DNA from: Afipia sp.
GTDB lineage: Bacteria; Pseudomonadota; Alphaproteobacteria; Rhizobiales; Xanthobacteraceae
Direction: 5' to 3'
Assembly (NCBI GenBank): GCA_016201045.1
Contig: JACQDM010000002.1
Span: forward strand, 1-64,000
Length of the DNA: 64,000 nt
Position numbers and translations under genes: made by a program. The notes under the pieces were generated by a model. It did not search any database. It had not been told where the DNA came from and saw only the letters and a list, made by a program, of their open reading frames with translations. This document shows positions 27,387 through 35,556 of the stretch, one piece after another; the first letter of the stretch is position 1; each line of letters opens with the position of its first letter.

Positions 27387-28391
27387 CTAGGCGACGCCCG
27401 CGCGCAGAATATCGTGCAGATGCACGATGCCGACCGGCTTCTTGTTCTCGGCCACGATCAACGCGGTGATTTTCGAGGAATTCAGAATTTCGAGAGCTTC
27501 GCTCGCGAGCAGATCGGGAGCGATGGTCTTCGGATTTTTCGTCATCACGTCATCGACTTTGGCCGTCAACAGATCGGGACGCATGTGACGCCGCAAGTCG
27601 CCATCGGTAACGATGCCTACGATATCGCCGCGCGCGTCGACGATGCCGACGCAGCCGAATCCCTTTGACGTCATCTCAACCAGCGCGTCGGACATTTTGG
27701 TGCCGAGGGGCTTGAGCGGCACCTCACCCGGCGCGTGCATCAGGTCGCGCACGAATTTCAGCATCGCGCCAAGTTTTCCGGATGGATGCAGCGTGCCGAA
27801 ATCGAGCGCGGTAAATCCACGGCTTTCGAGAAGTGCAACCATCAGCGCGTCGCCGAGCGCGAGCTGCATCAGCGACGAGGTAGTCGGCGCAAGATTGTGC
27901 GGGCAGGCTTCACGCGCCTTCGGTAGCGTCAGCGATATGTCGGCCGCAGCGCCAAGCGTCGAGTCCGCTTCGGACGTGATCGCGATCAGACCGATCTTGA
28001 AGCGGCGCGAGTAGGTGATGAGATTTTTCAGTTCGGCGGTTTCGCCGGACCACGACAGTGCCATGATGACATCGTCGGGCGTGATCATGCCCATGTCGCC
28101 GTGGCTGGCTTCAGCCGCATGGACGAAGAAGGCCGGCGTGCCGGTAGAAGCGAACGATGCCGCCATCTTCTTGCCGATGTGGCCGGACTTGCCGAGACCC
28201 GTCACGATCAGGCGGCCTTTGGCATTGCGGATCAATTCGACCGCCGCCGTGAAAGCCGTTCCAAGATCGGACTGAAGTGCTGCAGCCAGCGCAGAAATGC
28301 CTCCGGCTTCCGCATCGAGCGTGCGCAGCGCTGAGTCGATTGCTGGAGGGGTCGCGGAGGGTGACGCGGTCCGCGGTTTCGAATTCGCCAT
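27387..28391 (-). CDS. kdsD: D-arabinose-5-phosphate isomerase (KpsF/GutQ/KdsD family)
   Basis: A 334-residue enzyme that converts ribulose 5-phosphate to arabinose 5-phosphate, precursor of Kdo for lipopolysaccharide. A SIS domain (about 30-190; GKSGHIGKKMAASFASTG) is followed by two CBS domains (about 205-265 and 275-334; DGDLRRHM in between). The ATG at 28391 fits the usual length; an upstream extension has no family features. Divergent from an outer-membrane protein gene. Confidence 0.93.
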   Translation of the reverse strand: MANSKPRTASPSATPPAIDSALRTLDAEAGGISALAAALQSDLGTAFTAAVELIRNAKGRLIVTGLGKSGHIGKKMAASFASTGTPAFFVHAAEASHGDMGMITPDDVIMALSWSGETAELKNLITYSRRFKIGLIAITSEADSTLGAAADISLTLPKAREACPHNLAPTTSSLMQLALGDALMVALLESRGFTALDFGTLHPSGKLGAMLKFVRDLMHAPGEVPLKPLGTKMSDALVEMTSKGFGCVGIVDARGDIVGIVTDGDLRRHMRPDLLTAKVDDVMTKNPKTIAPDLLASEALEILNSSKITALIVAENKKPVGIVHLHDILRAGVA

Positions 28392-28500
28392 GACTGATTC
28401 CAGAAACGGCGAGATGAGCGCAAACCACGCAGATCCGGCCTTCATTGGTTGGCCCGAGCCTTACCACGTCCGGCCAGAGGGAGCGACCCGCGAGGCGCTC

Positions 28501-28516
28501 GTAACGTCTGATTAAC
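28501..28516. promoter_or_regulatory. CtrA-type box (GTAA-N7-TTAAC)
   Basis: Eight of nine specified positions match the CtrA consensus TTAA-N7-TTAAC. The sequence continues as TTAACCATAATTGT, an extension also found at the boxes at 30382 and 32948. It lies between kdsD and the outer-membrane protein gene at 28648. Confidence 0.55.
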
Positions 28517-28647
28517 CATAATTGTTTTAGCTCTGTTAACGGCGTCGGCTTGCGCCGCGCGGCGGCGTCTTTGCCGCAAGTTTCTGAATTCGTTGCGTTT
28601 TCGATGCGGTCTTCGGGCGTCTCCGAGGGCCGGGAGGATTGTGAAAA

Positions 28648-30354
28648 GTGCCCATTCGGCGGCCAGCCGTAAGGTTGCGGGATCATCGCCCGCGCGTGCA
28701 GGAATTGCGCGCGCTCTCGGCGTGCCTGCTGCTGGCTACTTTGGGCATCGCGCCTGCGGATGCCCAAACGCTGACGAGCAACATGCTGGCGCCGACGCGC
28801 GACGGATACGCGCCGTCCGACCAGTCGCTCCTCCGCAAGACATCCGGCGACCAGTCTATCGACAATCAAAACTCCGATAACTCGAAGAAGGATACGAAGG
28901 CTCCATCGCGTATCGGCGCGCCGCCGACTTACGGCATTCCGGCCGCGTCCGGCGCGTCCGATAGCGGCTTCGATTCGCTCAATCGCACGCGGAAAAAGCC
29001 GAAGCCGTTTCCCGGCACGCCGAAGCCGAAGATCGTCGGTCCCGGCAATCCTCCGCCTTCAACCGAGAAAAAACTCAACGGCAAAGTTGTCGCTCCTATT
29101 TCGGCTTCCGTCGCAGGCATCGCTGCAGGGCAGCCGCGGCGCCGCGCGCTCAAGCCGGACGACGATCCGTTCGGCAATGTCGGATTTCATACAGGCTCAT
29201 TTCTCACGAAGGCCGCCGTTGAGATCTGGGGCGGCTACAACTCGAATCCAGGGCGCATCGAGCCGCCACGCGCATCGTCGTTTTACACCATCTCGCCCGA
29301 ACTTCTGTCGAAATCGGAATGGTCGCGTCATTCGCTGACCATCGATTTGCGCGGATCGTTCACCGGCTACGACACGAAATTTCCGCCAACTGTGGATTGC
29401 AACTGCAATCCACCAAGCACGATTCCTTCGCCGGTGCCGACCAGTATCGACACGCCGAGTTTCGACGGCAAGATCAAGGGGCGCCTCGACGCATACAGCG
29501 ACATGCGTTTCAACTCCGAACTGCGCATGCGCGTCTTCACTGATAATCCGGGCTCGCCGAACATTCAGGTCGGCCTGTCGAAATATCCGCTGGCGACGCA
29601 GGTCGGAACGACAGTCGGCGTTGAGCGCGACTTCAACAGGTTGCAGGTTTCGGTCAGTGGTCTGGCGGATCGCACGACATATCAGGATTCCAAGCTGACC
29701 GACGGAACGTCCAGCACCAACGACGACCGCAATTTCAATCAATTCGGCGGCGTCGCGCGCGCAAGCTACGACCTGACGCCCGGTGTCAAACCCTTCGTTG
29801 AAGTCGAAGGCGATTCGCGCACGCACGATATGCTGTTCGATCGCTCCGGCTATCAGCGCAATTCAAACGGCGGCTATGTGAAAGCCGGAACGACATTCGA
29901 ATTTTCGCGGCTGCTGACCGGCGAGGTCGGTGCCGGTTATTCGACGCGCTCTTATGCCGATCCGCGTCTCGACAGACTGAGCGGTCTTTTGACCAGCGCG
30001 TCTTTGATCTGGACTGCGTCCGGGCTAACGACGGTGCGGTTCGATGCGACATCGTCGATCGACGAGACCACGCTGGCCGGCGTGTCCGGCTCGAAATCCA
30101 ACGATTATTCGCTCACCGTCGATCACGCGTTTCGCCGCTGGCTGATCGGCACCGCCAAATTCGGCTACGGCACGACGGACTACGGAATCTCGCGGTTCGA
30201 CAATCGCTACTTCGTCGAAGGCGATCTCGTCTACAAGCTCTCGCGCACGTTCCACATCAAGGCGCAGGTGCGCCACGACTGGCTCGAGAGTTCGCTTGGC
30301 GGAGCGAATTCCGATGCGACGGTGGTGATGCTGGGTCTGCGCATCCAGCGTTAA
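28648..30354 (+). CDS. Outer-membrane beta-barrel protein (porin-2-like)
   Basis: A 568-residue secreted protein with a signal peptide (likely cleavage after Ala39 in ADA-Q), a Pro/Lys-rich linker (about 70-160) and a C-terminal region of about 390 residues made of alternating beta strands that ends in an aromatic-poor but typical outer-membrane strand (DATVVMLGLRIQR). It resembles the 'putative beta-barrel porin 2' family. The GTG start has GGGAGGA upstream. A short Cys-rich loop (VDCNCNPP) is near residue 255. Cargo and partners are unknown. Confidence 0.85.
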   Translation: MPIRRPAVRLRDHRPRVQELRALSACLLLATLGIAPADAQTLTSNMLAPTRDGYAPSDQSLLRKTSGDQSIDNQNSDNSKKDTKAPSRIGAPPTYGIPAASGASDSGFDSLNRTRKKPKPFPGTPKPKIVGPGNPPPSTEKKLNGKVVAPISASVAGIAAGQPRRRALKPDDDPFGNVGFHTGSFLTKAAVEIWGGYNSNPGRIEPPRASSFYTISPELLSKSEWSRHSLTIDLRGSFTGYDTKFPPTVDCNCNPPSTIPSPVPTSIDTPSFDGKIKGRLDAYSDMRFNSELRMRVFTDNPGSPNIQVGLSKYPLATQVGTTVGVERDFNRLQVSVSGLADRTTYQDSKLTDGTSSTNDDRNFNQFGGVARASYDLTPGVKPFVEVEGDSRTHDMLFDRSGYQRNSNGGYVKAGTTFEFSRLLTGEVGAGYSTRSYADPRLDRLSGLLTSASLIWTASGLTTVRFDATSSIDETTLAGVSGSKSNDYSLTVDHAFRRWLIGTAKFGYGTTDYGISRFDNRYFVEGDLVYKLSRTFHIKAQVRHDWLESSLGGANSDATVVMLGLRIQR

Positions 30355-30381
30355 GCTCTCGTTTACCATCTGCGCATCGCA

Positions 30382-30397
30382 TTAACCCGATCCTAAC
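30382..30397. promoter_or_regulatory. CtrA-type box (TTAA-N7-CTAAC)
   Basis: Eight of nine positions match TTAA-N7-TTAAC, again extended as CTAACCATGATTGTT. It lies 68 bases upstream of the Omp31-like gene. Confidence 0.6.
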
Positions 30398-30464
30398 CAT
30401 GATTGTTCACTCTCTCGACAGCGGCTCGGACCGCCCGTGCCATGCAATTTCAGTAGAGGGTTTC

Positions 30465-31271
30465 ATGAAAAAGCTGCTTCTCGCTTCCGTCGCTTTCACC
30501 GTCGCCACCTCGGCGGCGATGGCCGCGGACTATCCCGTGCGCCACAAGCGCTACGTCAAGGCTCCGGTCTACAAGGCTCCGCCGATGCCTTACATTCCGC
30601 CGGTCTATGACTGGACGGGGCTCTATATCGGCGGTCACGTCGGCTGGGGACACATGCGCGACGCAATGACCACCCAGGCTGCCGGCGGCTTCTTCGCGCC
30701 GGGCACCGTCAACGTTATGTCCTCGGACCAGCTTATCGCAGGTTTGCAGGGCGGGTATAACTTCATGGTCGCCCCGCACATCCTGCTCGGCTTCGAGGGT
30801 GAGTTCACCTGGCTGACCAAGGGCTACTCGGCGAACTTCGCGACCAATGCGCCTCCGACCGTTCTCACCAACACCGGCAATTCCGATTGGGTCGCGACCG
30901 CAGCCGGACGTCTCGGCTACGCCAACGACAACATGCTGATCTACGCCAAGGGCGGCGGCGCATGGCTCGATGCGAAGTACGGCGCGTATCAGACGCCTGC
31001 GGCCGGCGTGCCGTTCTCGTCGAGCAACGTCCGTACCGGCTATGTGGTCGGCGGCGGTCTCGAATACGGCTTTTCGCAGAACTGGTCGGCGAAGGCGGAG
31101 TACGCCTATCTCGACTTCGGCACCAACACCTACAATGTCGGCTTCGGCGGCGCGACCACCGCGACCGGCTACAAGACCGACATGCAGCAGGTCAAGCTCG
31201 GCCTCAACTATCGCTTCAATGGGTTTGGCGGTGCGCCGCTTCTCGCCGAACCGATTTCCACCAAGTACTGA
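30465..31271 (+). CDS. Omp31-like outer-membrane protein
   Basis: A 268-residue small outer-membrane barrel. Signal peptide residues 1-20 (cleavage AMA-AD), a Tyr/Lys/Pro-rich linker, then DWTGLYIGGHVGWG, the typical first strand of the Omp31/Omp25 family of Rhizobiales, several GGG-and-aromatic strands, and the strand QVKLGLNYRF near the C-terminus, followed by a short tail. It is likely abundant in the outer membrane. Regulated probably from the region of the CtrA-type box at 30382. A strong terminator follows. Confidence 0.93.
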   Translation: MKKLLLASVAFTVATSAAMAADYPVRHKRYVKAPVYKAPPMPYIPPVYDWTGLYIGGHVGWGHMRDAMTTQAAGGFFAPGTVNVMSSDQLIAGLQGGYNFMVAPHILLGFEGEFTWLTKGYSANFATNAPPTVLTNTGNSDWVATAAGRLGYANDNMLIYAKGGGAWLDAKYGAYQTPAAGVPFSSSNVRTGYVVGGGLEYGFSQNWSAKAEYAYLDFGTNTYNVGFGGATTATGYKTDMQQVKLGLNYRFNGFGGAPLLAEPISTKY

Positions 31272-31295
31272 GCGCGTAGAGTTTCGACCAGGACG

Positions 31296-31323
31296 AAGCC
31301 CCGGCAGAACGCCGGGGCTTTTT
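31296..31323 (+). terminator. Rho-independent terminator
   Basis: A perfect 10-bp stem (AAGCCCCGGC / GCCGGGGCTT) followed by TTT; ends the Omp31-like transcript. Confidence 0.92.
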
Positions 31324-31336
31324 CTTTGTGCGCCGT

Positions 31337-32278
31337 TTACGCCCGCGCGAAGGAAATTTTGTAGCAATAGCCGGTGTCGGCGAAGCTCGGCTCCAGCGTG
31401 GCGTTCATCTGCTTGAGCGTGGCGTTGATGAGCTTGGAGCCGAAATTGTATTTGCCTGGCGCGGACACTTTCGGGCCGTCCATCTCGCGCCAGCCGATCG
31501 TCACCTTGTCGCCATCGCTCGACCAGCCGATTGCGATGCGGCCCTTCGGTTCGGACAGCGCACCGTATTTCACCGCGTTGGTCGCCATCTCGTGAAACAC
31601 CAGCCGAAGGCTGCGCGCGCGATCCGCGCTCAATTCGACATCCGGTCCCGAAAGCTCGATGCGTTTGCCGCCATAGGGCTTCTGCACCGTCGAGACAAAC
31701 AGCTCGCGCAGATCGGTCGGCGCGCCGTCGCCGTCGCCCATCAGGTCGTGATTGTCGGCCACGACGCGCATGCGGTCGATCAGCGCCTGCGCCGCGTCCT
31801 TGTCGGTGATGGTCTGGTTGACCAGCGAGGTCATCACCGCGAGCAGGTTCTTGCTGCGATGCTCGATCTCGCTGAACAGCAATTCGCGGCCGCGCTCCTG
31901 GTCTTCCAGATCGAACACGATCTGCCGGTGCATGATGGCGAGCGTGACGACCAGCAATCCCGACAGGCCGAACAGCAGGAAGTTCGCGAGTTGAACCGGC
32001 GTCGGTTTCGTGAATTCGTAGAACGGCTCGATGAACGCCCACCACACCACGACGATGGACATCGGGATCGCGGTCAGCCCTGCAAGACGGCCGCCGAACA
32101 GGGCTGCGATGAGGACGGCGGGAAAGAACGTCGCAAACGGCAGCGTGGAACCGGCAAGGCCGAGCAGCACGCGCGCCACCGCCGCGCCGATGACGCACAC
32201 GAACGCCAGCACGATCGCGCCGAACCAACCGAGTTCAGCGCGCCGGTACTTGATCCGGCGCCACCAGACTTTGACCAT
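31337..32278 (-). CDS. HWE-family sensor histidine kinase
   Basis: A 313-residue membrane kinase. Four hydrophobic segments lie in residues 17-115, reminiscent of the DUF4118 sensor domain, followed by a short coiled coil and the HWE kinase core: phosphoacceptor His140 in SEIEHRSKNLLAVM, FHEMATNAVKYGALS (the N-box with the family's altered ATP-binding region) and the WRE motif. No response regulator is adjacent, so it is an orphan kinase; HWE kinases commonly act on PhyR-type or CheY-like partners. Its transcript probably begins about 620 bases upstream at the promoter at 32903-32931. Confidence 0.9.
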   Translation of the reverse strand: MVKVWWRRIKYRRAELGWFGAIVLAFVCVIGAAVARVLLGLAGSTLPFATFFPAVLIAALFGGRLAGLTAIPMSIVVVWWAFIEPFYEFTKPTPVQLANFLLFGLSGLLVVTLAIMHRQIVFDLEDQERGRELLFSEIEHRSKNLLAVMTSLVNQTITDKDAAQALIDRMRVVADNHDLMGDGDGAPTDLRELFVSTVQKPYGGKRIELSGPDVELSADRARSLRLVFHEMATNAVKYGALSEPKGRIAIGWSSDGDKVTIGWREMDGPKVSAPGKYNFGSKLINATLKQMNATLEPSFADTGYCYKISFARA

Positions 32279-32329
32279 TCAACCTGCCCAAAACCACCTT
32301 TTCATAGTTTCATGACAGCCGCCAGCTTT

Positions 32330-32896
32330 GCTCATTTTCACGCGTATTCGCCGCGCGGCGATTCGCTCCGCATTTTGAGTAAAACTCTAACCGCGCGGGC
32401 TGCGCGTCCGCCCCGAGCATGCCGCGAAGGCTGCCGGGTTCCCGCCGTTCGTGTCCCTCACGCGCGCGCGAGGTGTTTCCCGTTCGCGCCCTCAAACGTT
32501 GAGGGGGAATGGAGCGCCGCGAGGCGCAACGTTCCTTGTCGTCGCGTTGCGGCTTCACCTTAGCGACAGGCGAAACCGAAACGCGCACCGCCTTGCGGCG
32601 CTCCAAGTCGCGAATGTCTCGACGCGAACGCGCCAAAACATCCGCTGCGGCTTTTCTGTCCGGGGGACCGTTCTTCCGGGTGCGGGATCCGAACGCCTTA
32701 TCGGGCGTTCGTTCATCCGGGTGGATTTCTCGCACCCTTCGCCTGCACCGCGTCCAGCCACTGAAGGCAGAGCCACGTAGTTGGCCCGGACGGCGACCCC
32801 CGGCCTCCCGGACGTGTGGCTGCGAACCACGCGCGCGGGCGCCGCACTTCATTCCACTTCAAGCACGCCTCTAGAAGCGCCCCTCATGAACGAAGC
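32330..32896 (-). ncRNA. Long structured, GC-rich leader or small RNA upstream of the HWE kinase
   Basis: This non-coding stretch is densely packed with inverted repeats: CCCTCAA/TTGAGGG near 32489-32505, GCGCC-GCGA-GGCGC near 32513-32526, CGAACGC/GCGTTCG near 32690-32711 and others. A near-consensus sigma-70 promoter at its right end reads leftward through it into the kinase gene, with no terminator seen between. Reading frames here are Arg-rich and overlap one another in several frames, so I judge them non-coding. It may be a riboregulated leader, an independent sRNA or a dispersed repeat element. Confidence 0.5.
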
Positions 32897-32902
32897 GATA
32901 GG

Positions 32903-32931
32903 AATATAGTCCGTATAGAGAAATTTGTCAA
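32903..32931 (-). promoter_or_regulatory. Near-consensus sigma-70 promoter reading leftward
   Basis: On the minus strand a perfect TTGACA (32926-32931), 17-base spacer and TATATT (32903-32908) form the best promoter match in the window. It would start transcription near 32896 into the structured region and the HWE kinase gene. The CtrA-type box at 32948-32963 lies just upstream of its -35. Confidence 0.75.
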
Positions 32932-32947
32932 GTCGGAATCCGAGTTC

Positions 32948-32963
32948 TTAACCCGTCATTAAC
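32948..32963. promoter_or_regulatory. Perfect CtrA-type box (TTAA-N7-TTAAC)
   Basis: A full match to the consensus, continuing as TTAACCATAATTGT. It sits between the leftward promoter at 32903-32931 and the rightward methyltransferase gene starting at 33016, so it could control either or both. Confidence 0.65.
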
Positions 32964-33015
32964 CATAATTGTCCTGACTGGAATCATCTGCAACTAACAC
33001 TGATTTGGACGCAAA

Positions 33016-33669
33016 TTGGCGGTCACAAAATCTGCAAATAACGACCTCCTCCGGATTGCTCGGAAAAAGAAGTTCGCAACGATCCTTGCGGATCCGCCGT
33101 GGCAATTTTTGAACCGCACCGGAAAAATTGCACCGGAACACGCGCGACTGACGCGCTACCCGACGATGAAACTCGATGAGATCAGCAAACTTCCGATTGC
33201 TGATATCGCAACTTCGACTGCGCATCTCTATTTGTGGGTGCCCAACGCGCTGTTGCCAGACGGGCTTGCGGTCATGGCGGCGTGGGGCTTCAAGTATAAA
33301 TCGAATCTCGTTTGGCACAAGGTTCGCAAAGACGGCGGATCGGACGGTCGCGGCGTGGGCTTTTACTTTCGCAATGTTACCGAAATCATTCTGTTCGGTG
33401 TCAAAGGCAAGAATGCCCGGACCCTCGATCCCGCTCGAAGCCAAGTGAATCTACTCTCAACCAGAAAGCGCGAACATTCTAGAAAGCCCGACGAGCAATA
33501 CCAAATAATCGAGGCGTGCAGCCCAGGGCCATTTTTGGAGTTATTTGGACGAGGAACGCGATCTGGTTGGACTACGTGGGGGAACCAAGCCCATAAATCG
33601 TATTCACCGACTTGGTCGACCTATGCTCACAATTCGAGTTCCGACGAGAAAAGGATCACCGCTATTTAA
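33016..33669 (+). CDS. MT-A70 family adenine methyltransferase
   Basis: A 217-residue S-adenosylmethionine-dependent N6-adenine methyltransferase. DPPW is at 26-29 (ATILADPPWQF), the following TRYPTMKLDEI, LYLWVPNALL, VWHKVRKDGG, the REHSRKPDEQY segment near 156 and ELFGRGTRSGW-TTWGNQ at the C-terminus are those of bacterial and phage MT-A70 enzymes. The reading frame opens with TTG; no better start keeps the whole fold. Its base composition is clearly more AT-rich than the chromosome backbone, suggesting transfer. It converges on the DGQHR gene with an 8-base overlap of the 3' ends. Confidence 0.9.
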   Translation: MAVTKSANNDLLRIARKKKFATILADPPWQFLNRTGKIAPEHARLTRYPTMKLDEISKLPIADIATSTAHLYLWVPNALLPDGLAVMAAWGFKYKSNLVWHKVRKDGGSDGRGVGFYFRNVTEIILFGVKGKNARTLDPARSQVNLLSTRKREHSRKPDEQYQIIEACSPGPFLELFGRGTRSGWTTWGNQAHKSYSPTWSTYAHNSSSDEKRITAI

Positions 33670-34804
33670 AAATTGCAGCGTTTAGAAAGTCAAATAGGTC
33701 TTTTTCGCCGCTAGACCCCGGCTTGAATCTTTCGACACTAAAATAATCGTCGCTAACCTCCACACGTCGAAATAGCTCAAGAAATTTTTCTTTCGAAACG
33801 GCGTCGCCCGGTTTAGCAAAATAGAGATAAGTGCGAGGTAGCAATCTCATCAGCGCGCGAAAACCATTGGTCTTGTTTAACATCCGTCCCTCGCCACGAA
33901 ACTCCCACGCATCTGGCCATCTGTCACGGATTGCGTCGAAAAAATTTCCTATAATTCGCGCAATTAGCAAGTCCTTTTCATCGATAAACAAGTTCCGGAA
34001 AATTAATTTCGCGCTTTCCTTTCCTTCCACTTTCTCGAGACGCTCATTTCTAAGTAATCGATCCCTATCCTCTTTAGGGTTGGGAGAAATCAATGGAAGC
34101 AGGTTCTCTACAAAGGTTGCTTGAGTGAGAGTTTGAAATTTCCGGCCCGCTGTTGCGAAACCCAAGCGCTTGATACGTTCGAAAAGCGGACCCTTTTCGT
34201 CACGATCTAACGCAACAGCGATATTATGTGCCGTTCGTTGCGGGCTTCTCGTTCTCGCAAGCTCAAACAAGTCGTAGACGATACTCTTACTTACTTTCGT
34301 CTGCTCAAGGTTTACCGTTGAGAAAATATAGCCTTGGTCGGCAATGTCGCTGCCAATAAAAATCGTGACGGAAAGACCAAAGTTCTCTCCCTTAAAACTT
34401 TCCAGCCCTGCGATGCGATGCTGTCCATCTAAAACTCGTGCTACTTCTGAAATTGCTATAGACGGGGATGTTTCGTCTTCTTTGAAATTCCGGATGCTAA
34501 GTTTCTTTTTCTTTTCATCGTATTCAGCATATTCATCGTCAATTGCTAAAATAATTGACGATGGAAATGTCGCATCAAGGAAGTTTACGTATGCGGAAAG
34601 ATCCTTAACACGTTTCTCGCTCAAGGGCCGCTGAATCCCTAGGTATCTCTCAATATCTCTGCTGTCTCGAAGAACCCGCCTTACATCAAAGTATGAGATT
34701 TTTATAAGAACCTCGTGCTCCATGCTGGCCACGAAAAAATCTCCGATCGGTTGAGTCACCTTCAGGGCATCAACCTCTAAGGTGATTTTATCGGGGTCTT
34801 TCAT
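33662..34804 (-). CDS. DGQHR-domain (DndB-like) protein
   Basis: A 380-residue protein whose hallmark VLDGQHRIAGLESF (DGQHR at 126-130) and IFSTVNLEQTKVSKS (160-174) define the DGQHR/DndB-like fold. DndB is the repressor-regulator of DNA phosphorothioation; other DGQHR proteins occur in uncharacterised mobile and defence loci. No transmembrane segment. The ATG overlaps the stop of the membrane-protein gene by four bases (ATGA), so the two are translated together. AT-rich codon use sets it apart from neighbours. No DndA, C, D or E gene is present here. Confidence 0.85.
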   Translation of the reverse strand: MKDPDKITLEVDALKVTQPIGDFFVASMEHEVLIKISYFDVRRVLRDSRDIERYLGIQRPLSEKRVKDLSAYVNFLDATFPSSIILAIDDEYAEYDEKKKKLSIRNFKEDETSPSIAISEVARVLDGQHRIAGLESFKGENFGLSVTIFIGSDIADQGYIFSTVNLEQTKVSKSIVYDLFELARTRSPQRTAHNIAVALDRDEKGPLFERIKRLGFATAGRKFQTLTQATFVENLLPLISPNPKEDRDRLLRNERLEKVEGKESAKLIFRNLFIDEKDLLIARIIGNFFDAIRDRWPDAWEFRGEGRMLNKTNGFRALMRLLPRTYLYFAKPGDAVSKEKFLELFRRVEVSDDYFSVERFKPGSSGEKDLFDFLNAAIFK

Positions 34805-35415
34805 GATGTTTCCCCCGAGCTGAACTTAATTGCGAATTCGTCTTCTTCCTCTCTCATCTGTTGAGTTGGAGACTCATCCACCAACTCGTTCCGCGATTTC
34901 GTCGCGACAAGCAATGACAAAACAGATACTACAAAAATGATGCCCGAAAGAATTATATAACCAGGCTTACTGATCTTCGATGCACTAAAGTCCGGATTGA
35001 TTTTCTGCAGACCAAATACGGCGGCAGATGTAATGCAGATTAGAAAAATTATTACAGCGAAAAGAAGACTATTAGGAAAAACAAGCGAAGTCTTCTTTGC
35101 GTTAAATGGCCTCTCTTTGGGATCGTATACTCGAAACAAAATATAAATGAGAGGTCCTACGAGCGAGGTCGAAAATAGAAAAAGCTCTCCGTTGGCTACC
35201 GAATGTTCAAGAAGATCTCCGGAGGTTCGAGGATTAAATAGGATAAGTCCCATTAAAGGAAAAAACCAAATCGGAAGGGTTGCAGTCCCGACCGTTATTG
35301 CGACTTCTTTCGATGCCTCTTTGAAAGAAGGCTTCCCTAAACTTTGTCTGACGGTGTCTCTCCATCGCATAAAAGTGCGTCGCGCAGACGAAAGTGACCT
35401 GTAAAAGCCGCTCAT
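34801..35415 (-). CDS. Four-helix membrane protein coupled to the DGQHR gene
   Basis: A 204-residue protein: a basic N-terminal region (1-35), four predicted transmembrane helices (about 38-60, 75-97, 112-136, 151-168) and an acidic cytosolic C-terminus (DESPTQQMREEEDEF). I see no enzyme motif and do not recognise the family. I chose the ATG at 35415, preceded by GGCGGAAAGG; an upstream TTG would add 19 residues. Its stop overlaps the DGQHR start. In defence loci such small multi-helix proteins are often membrane-disrupting effectors, but that is inference from context only. Confidence 0.75.
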   Translation of the reverse strand: MSGFYRSLSSARRTFMRWRDTVRQSLGKPSFKEASKEVAITVGTATLPIWFFPLMGLILFNPRTSGDLLEHSVANGELFLFSTSLVGPLIYILFRVYDPKERPFNAKKTSLVFPNSLLFAVIIFLICITSAAVFGLQKINPDFSASKISKPGYIILSGIIFVVSVLSLLVATKSRNELVDESPTQQMREEEDEFAIKFSSGETS

Positions 35416-35474
35416 CCTTTCCGCCTTATCTCTACAGATTGACCAGAAATCCAAGCCCCAAATTGAAGGCAACG

Positions 35475-35502
35475 AATATGCACTATCGTGCAGTCAGTGC
35501 AA
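35475..35502 (-). promoter_or_regulatory. Promoter with internal palindrome for the membrane-protein/DGQHR operon
   Basis: On the minus strand TTGCAC (35497-35502) and CATATT (35475-35480) are 16 bases apart, and a perfect 14-base palindrome TGCAC-N4-GTGCA (35479-35492) overlaps the spacer and -10, an arrangement typical of a repressor site. It lies about 60 bases upstream of the chosen start. Confidence 0.55.
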
Positions 35503-35505
35503 ACC

Positions 35506-35532
35506 AAAAGCCGCCCAACTCGGACGGCTTTT
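35506..35532 (-). terminator. Terminator of the leftward secreted-protein gene
   Basis: AAAAGCCG and CGGCTTTT form an 8-bp hairpin with an 11-base loop immediately downstream of the gene at 35557-36108 and just before the operon promoter; it insulates the AT-rich insert. Confidence 0.8.
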
Positions 35533-35556
35533 CTCATTCCCCACTCAACGCCCCCC

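Noticed and set aside
32310-32852. Arg-rich 180-codon leftward frame upstream of the HWE kinase
   Set aside because: Composition is low-complexity and several overlapping frames are open at once, as expected for structured GC-rich non-coding DNA.
32940-35540. Integrated element with attachment sites
   Set aside because: No integrase, transposase, tRNA target or flanking direct repeat could be found around the AT-rich locus, so it is called an accessory insert only by composition.
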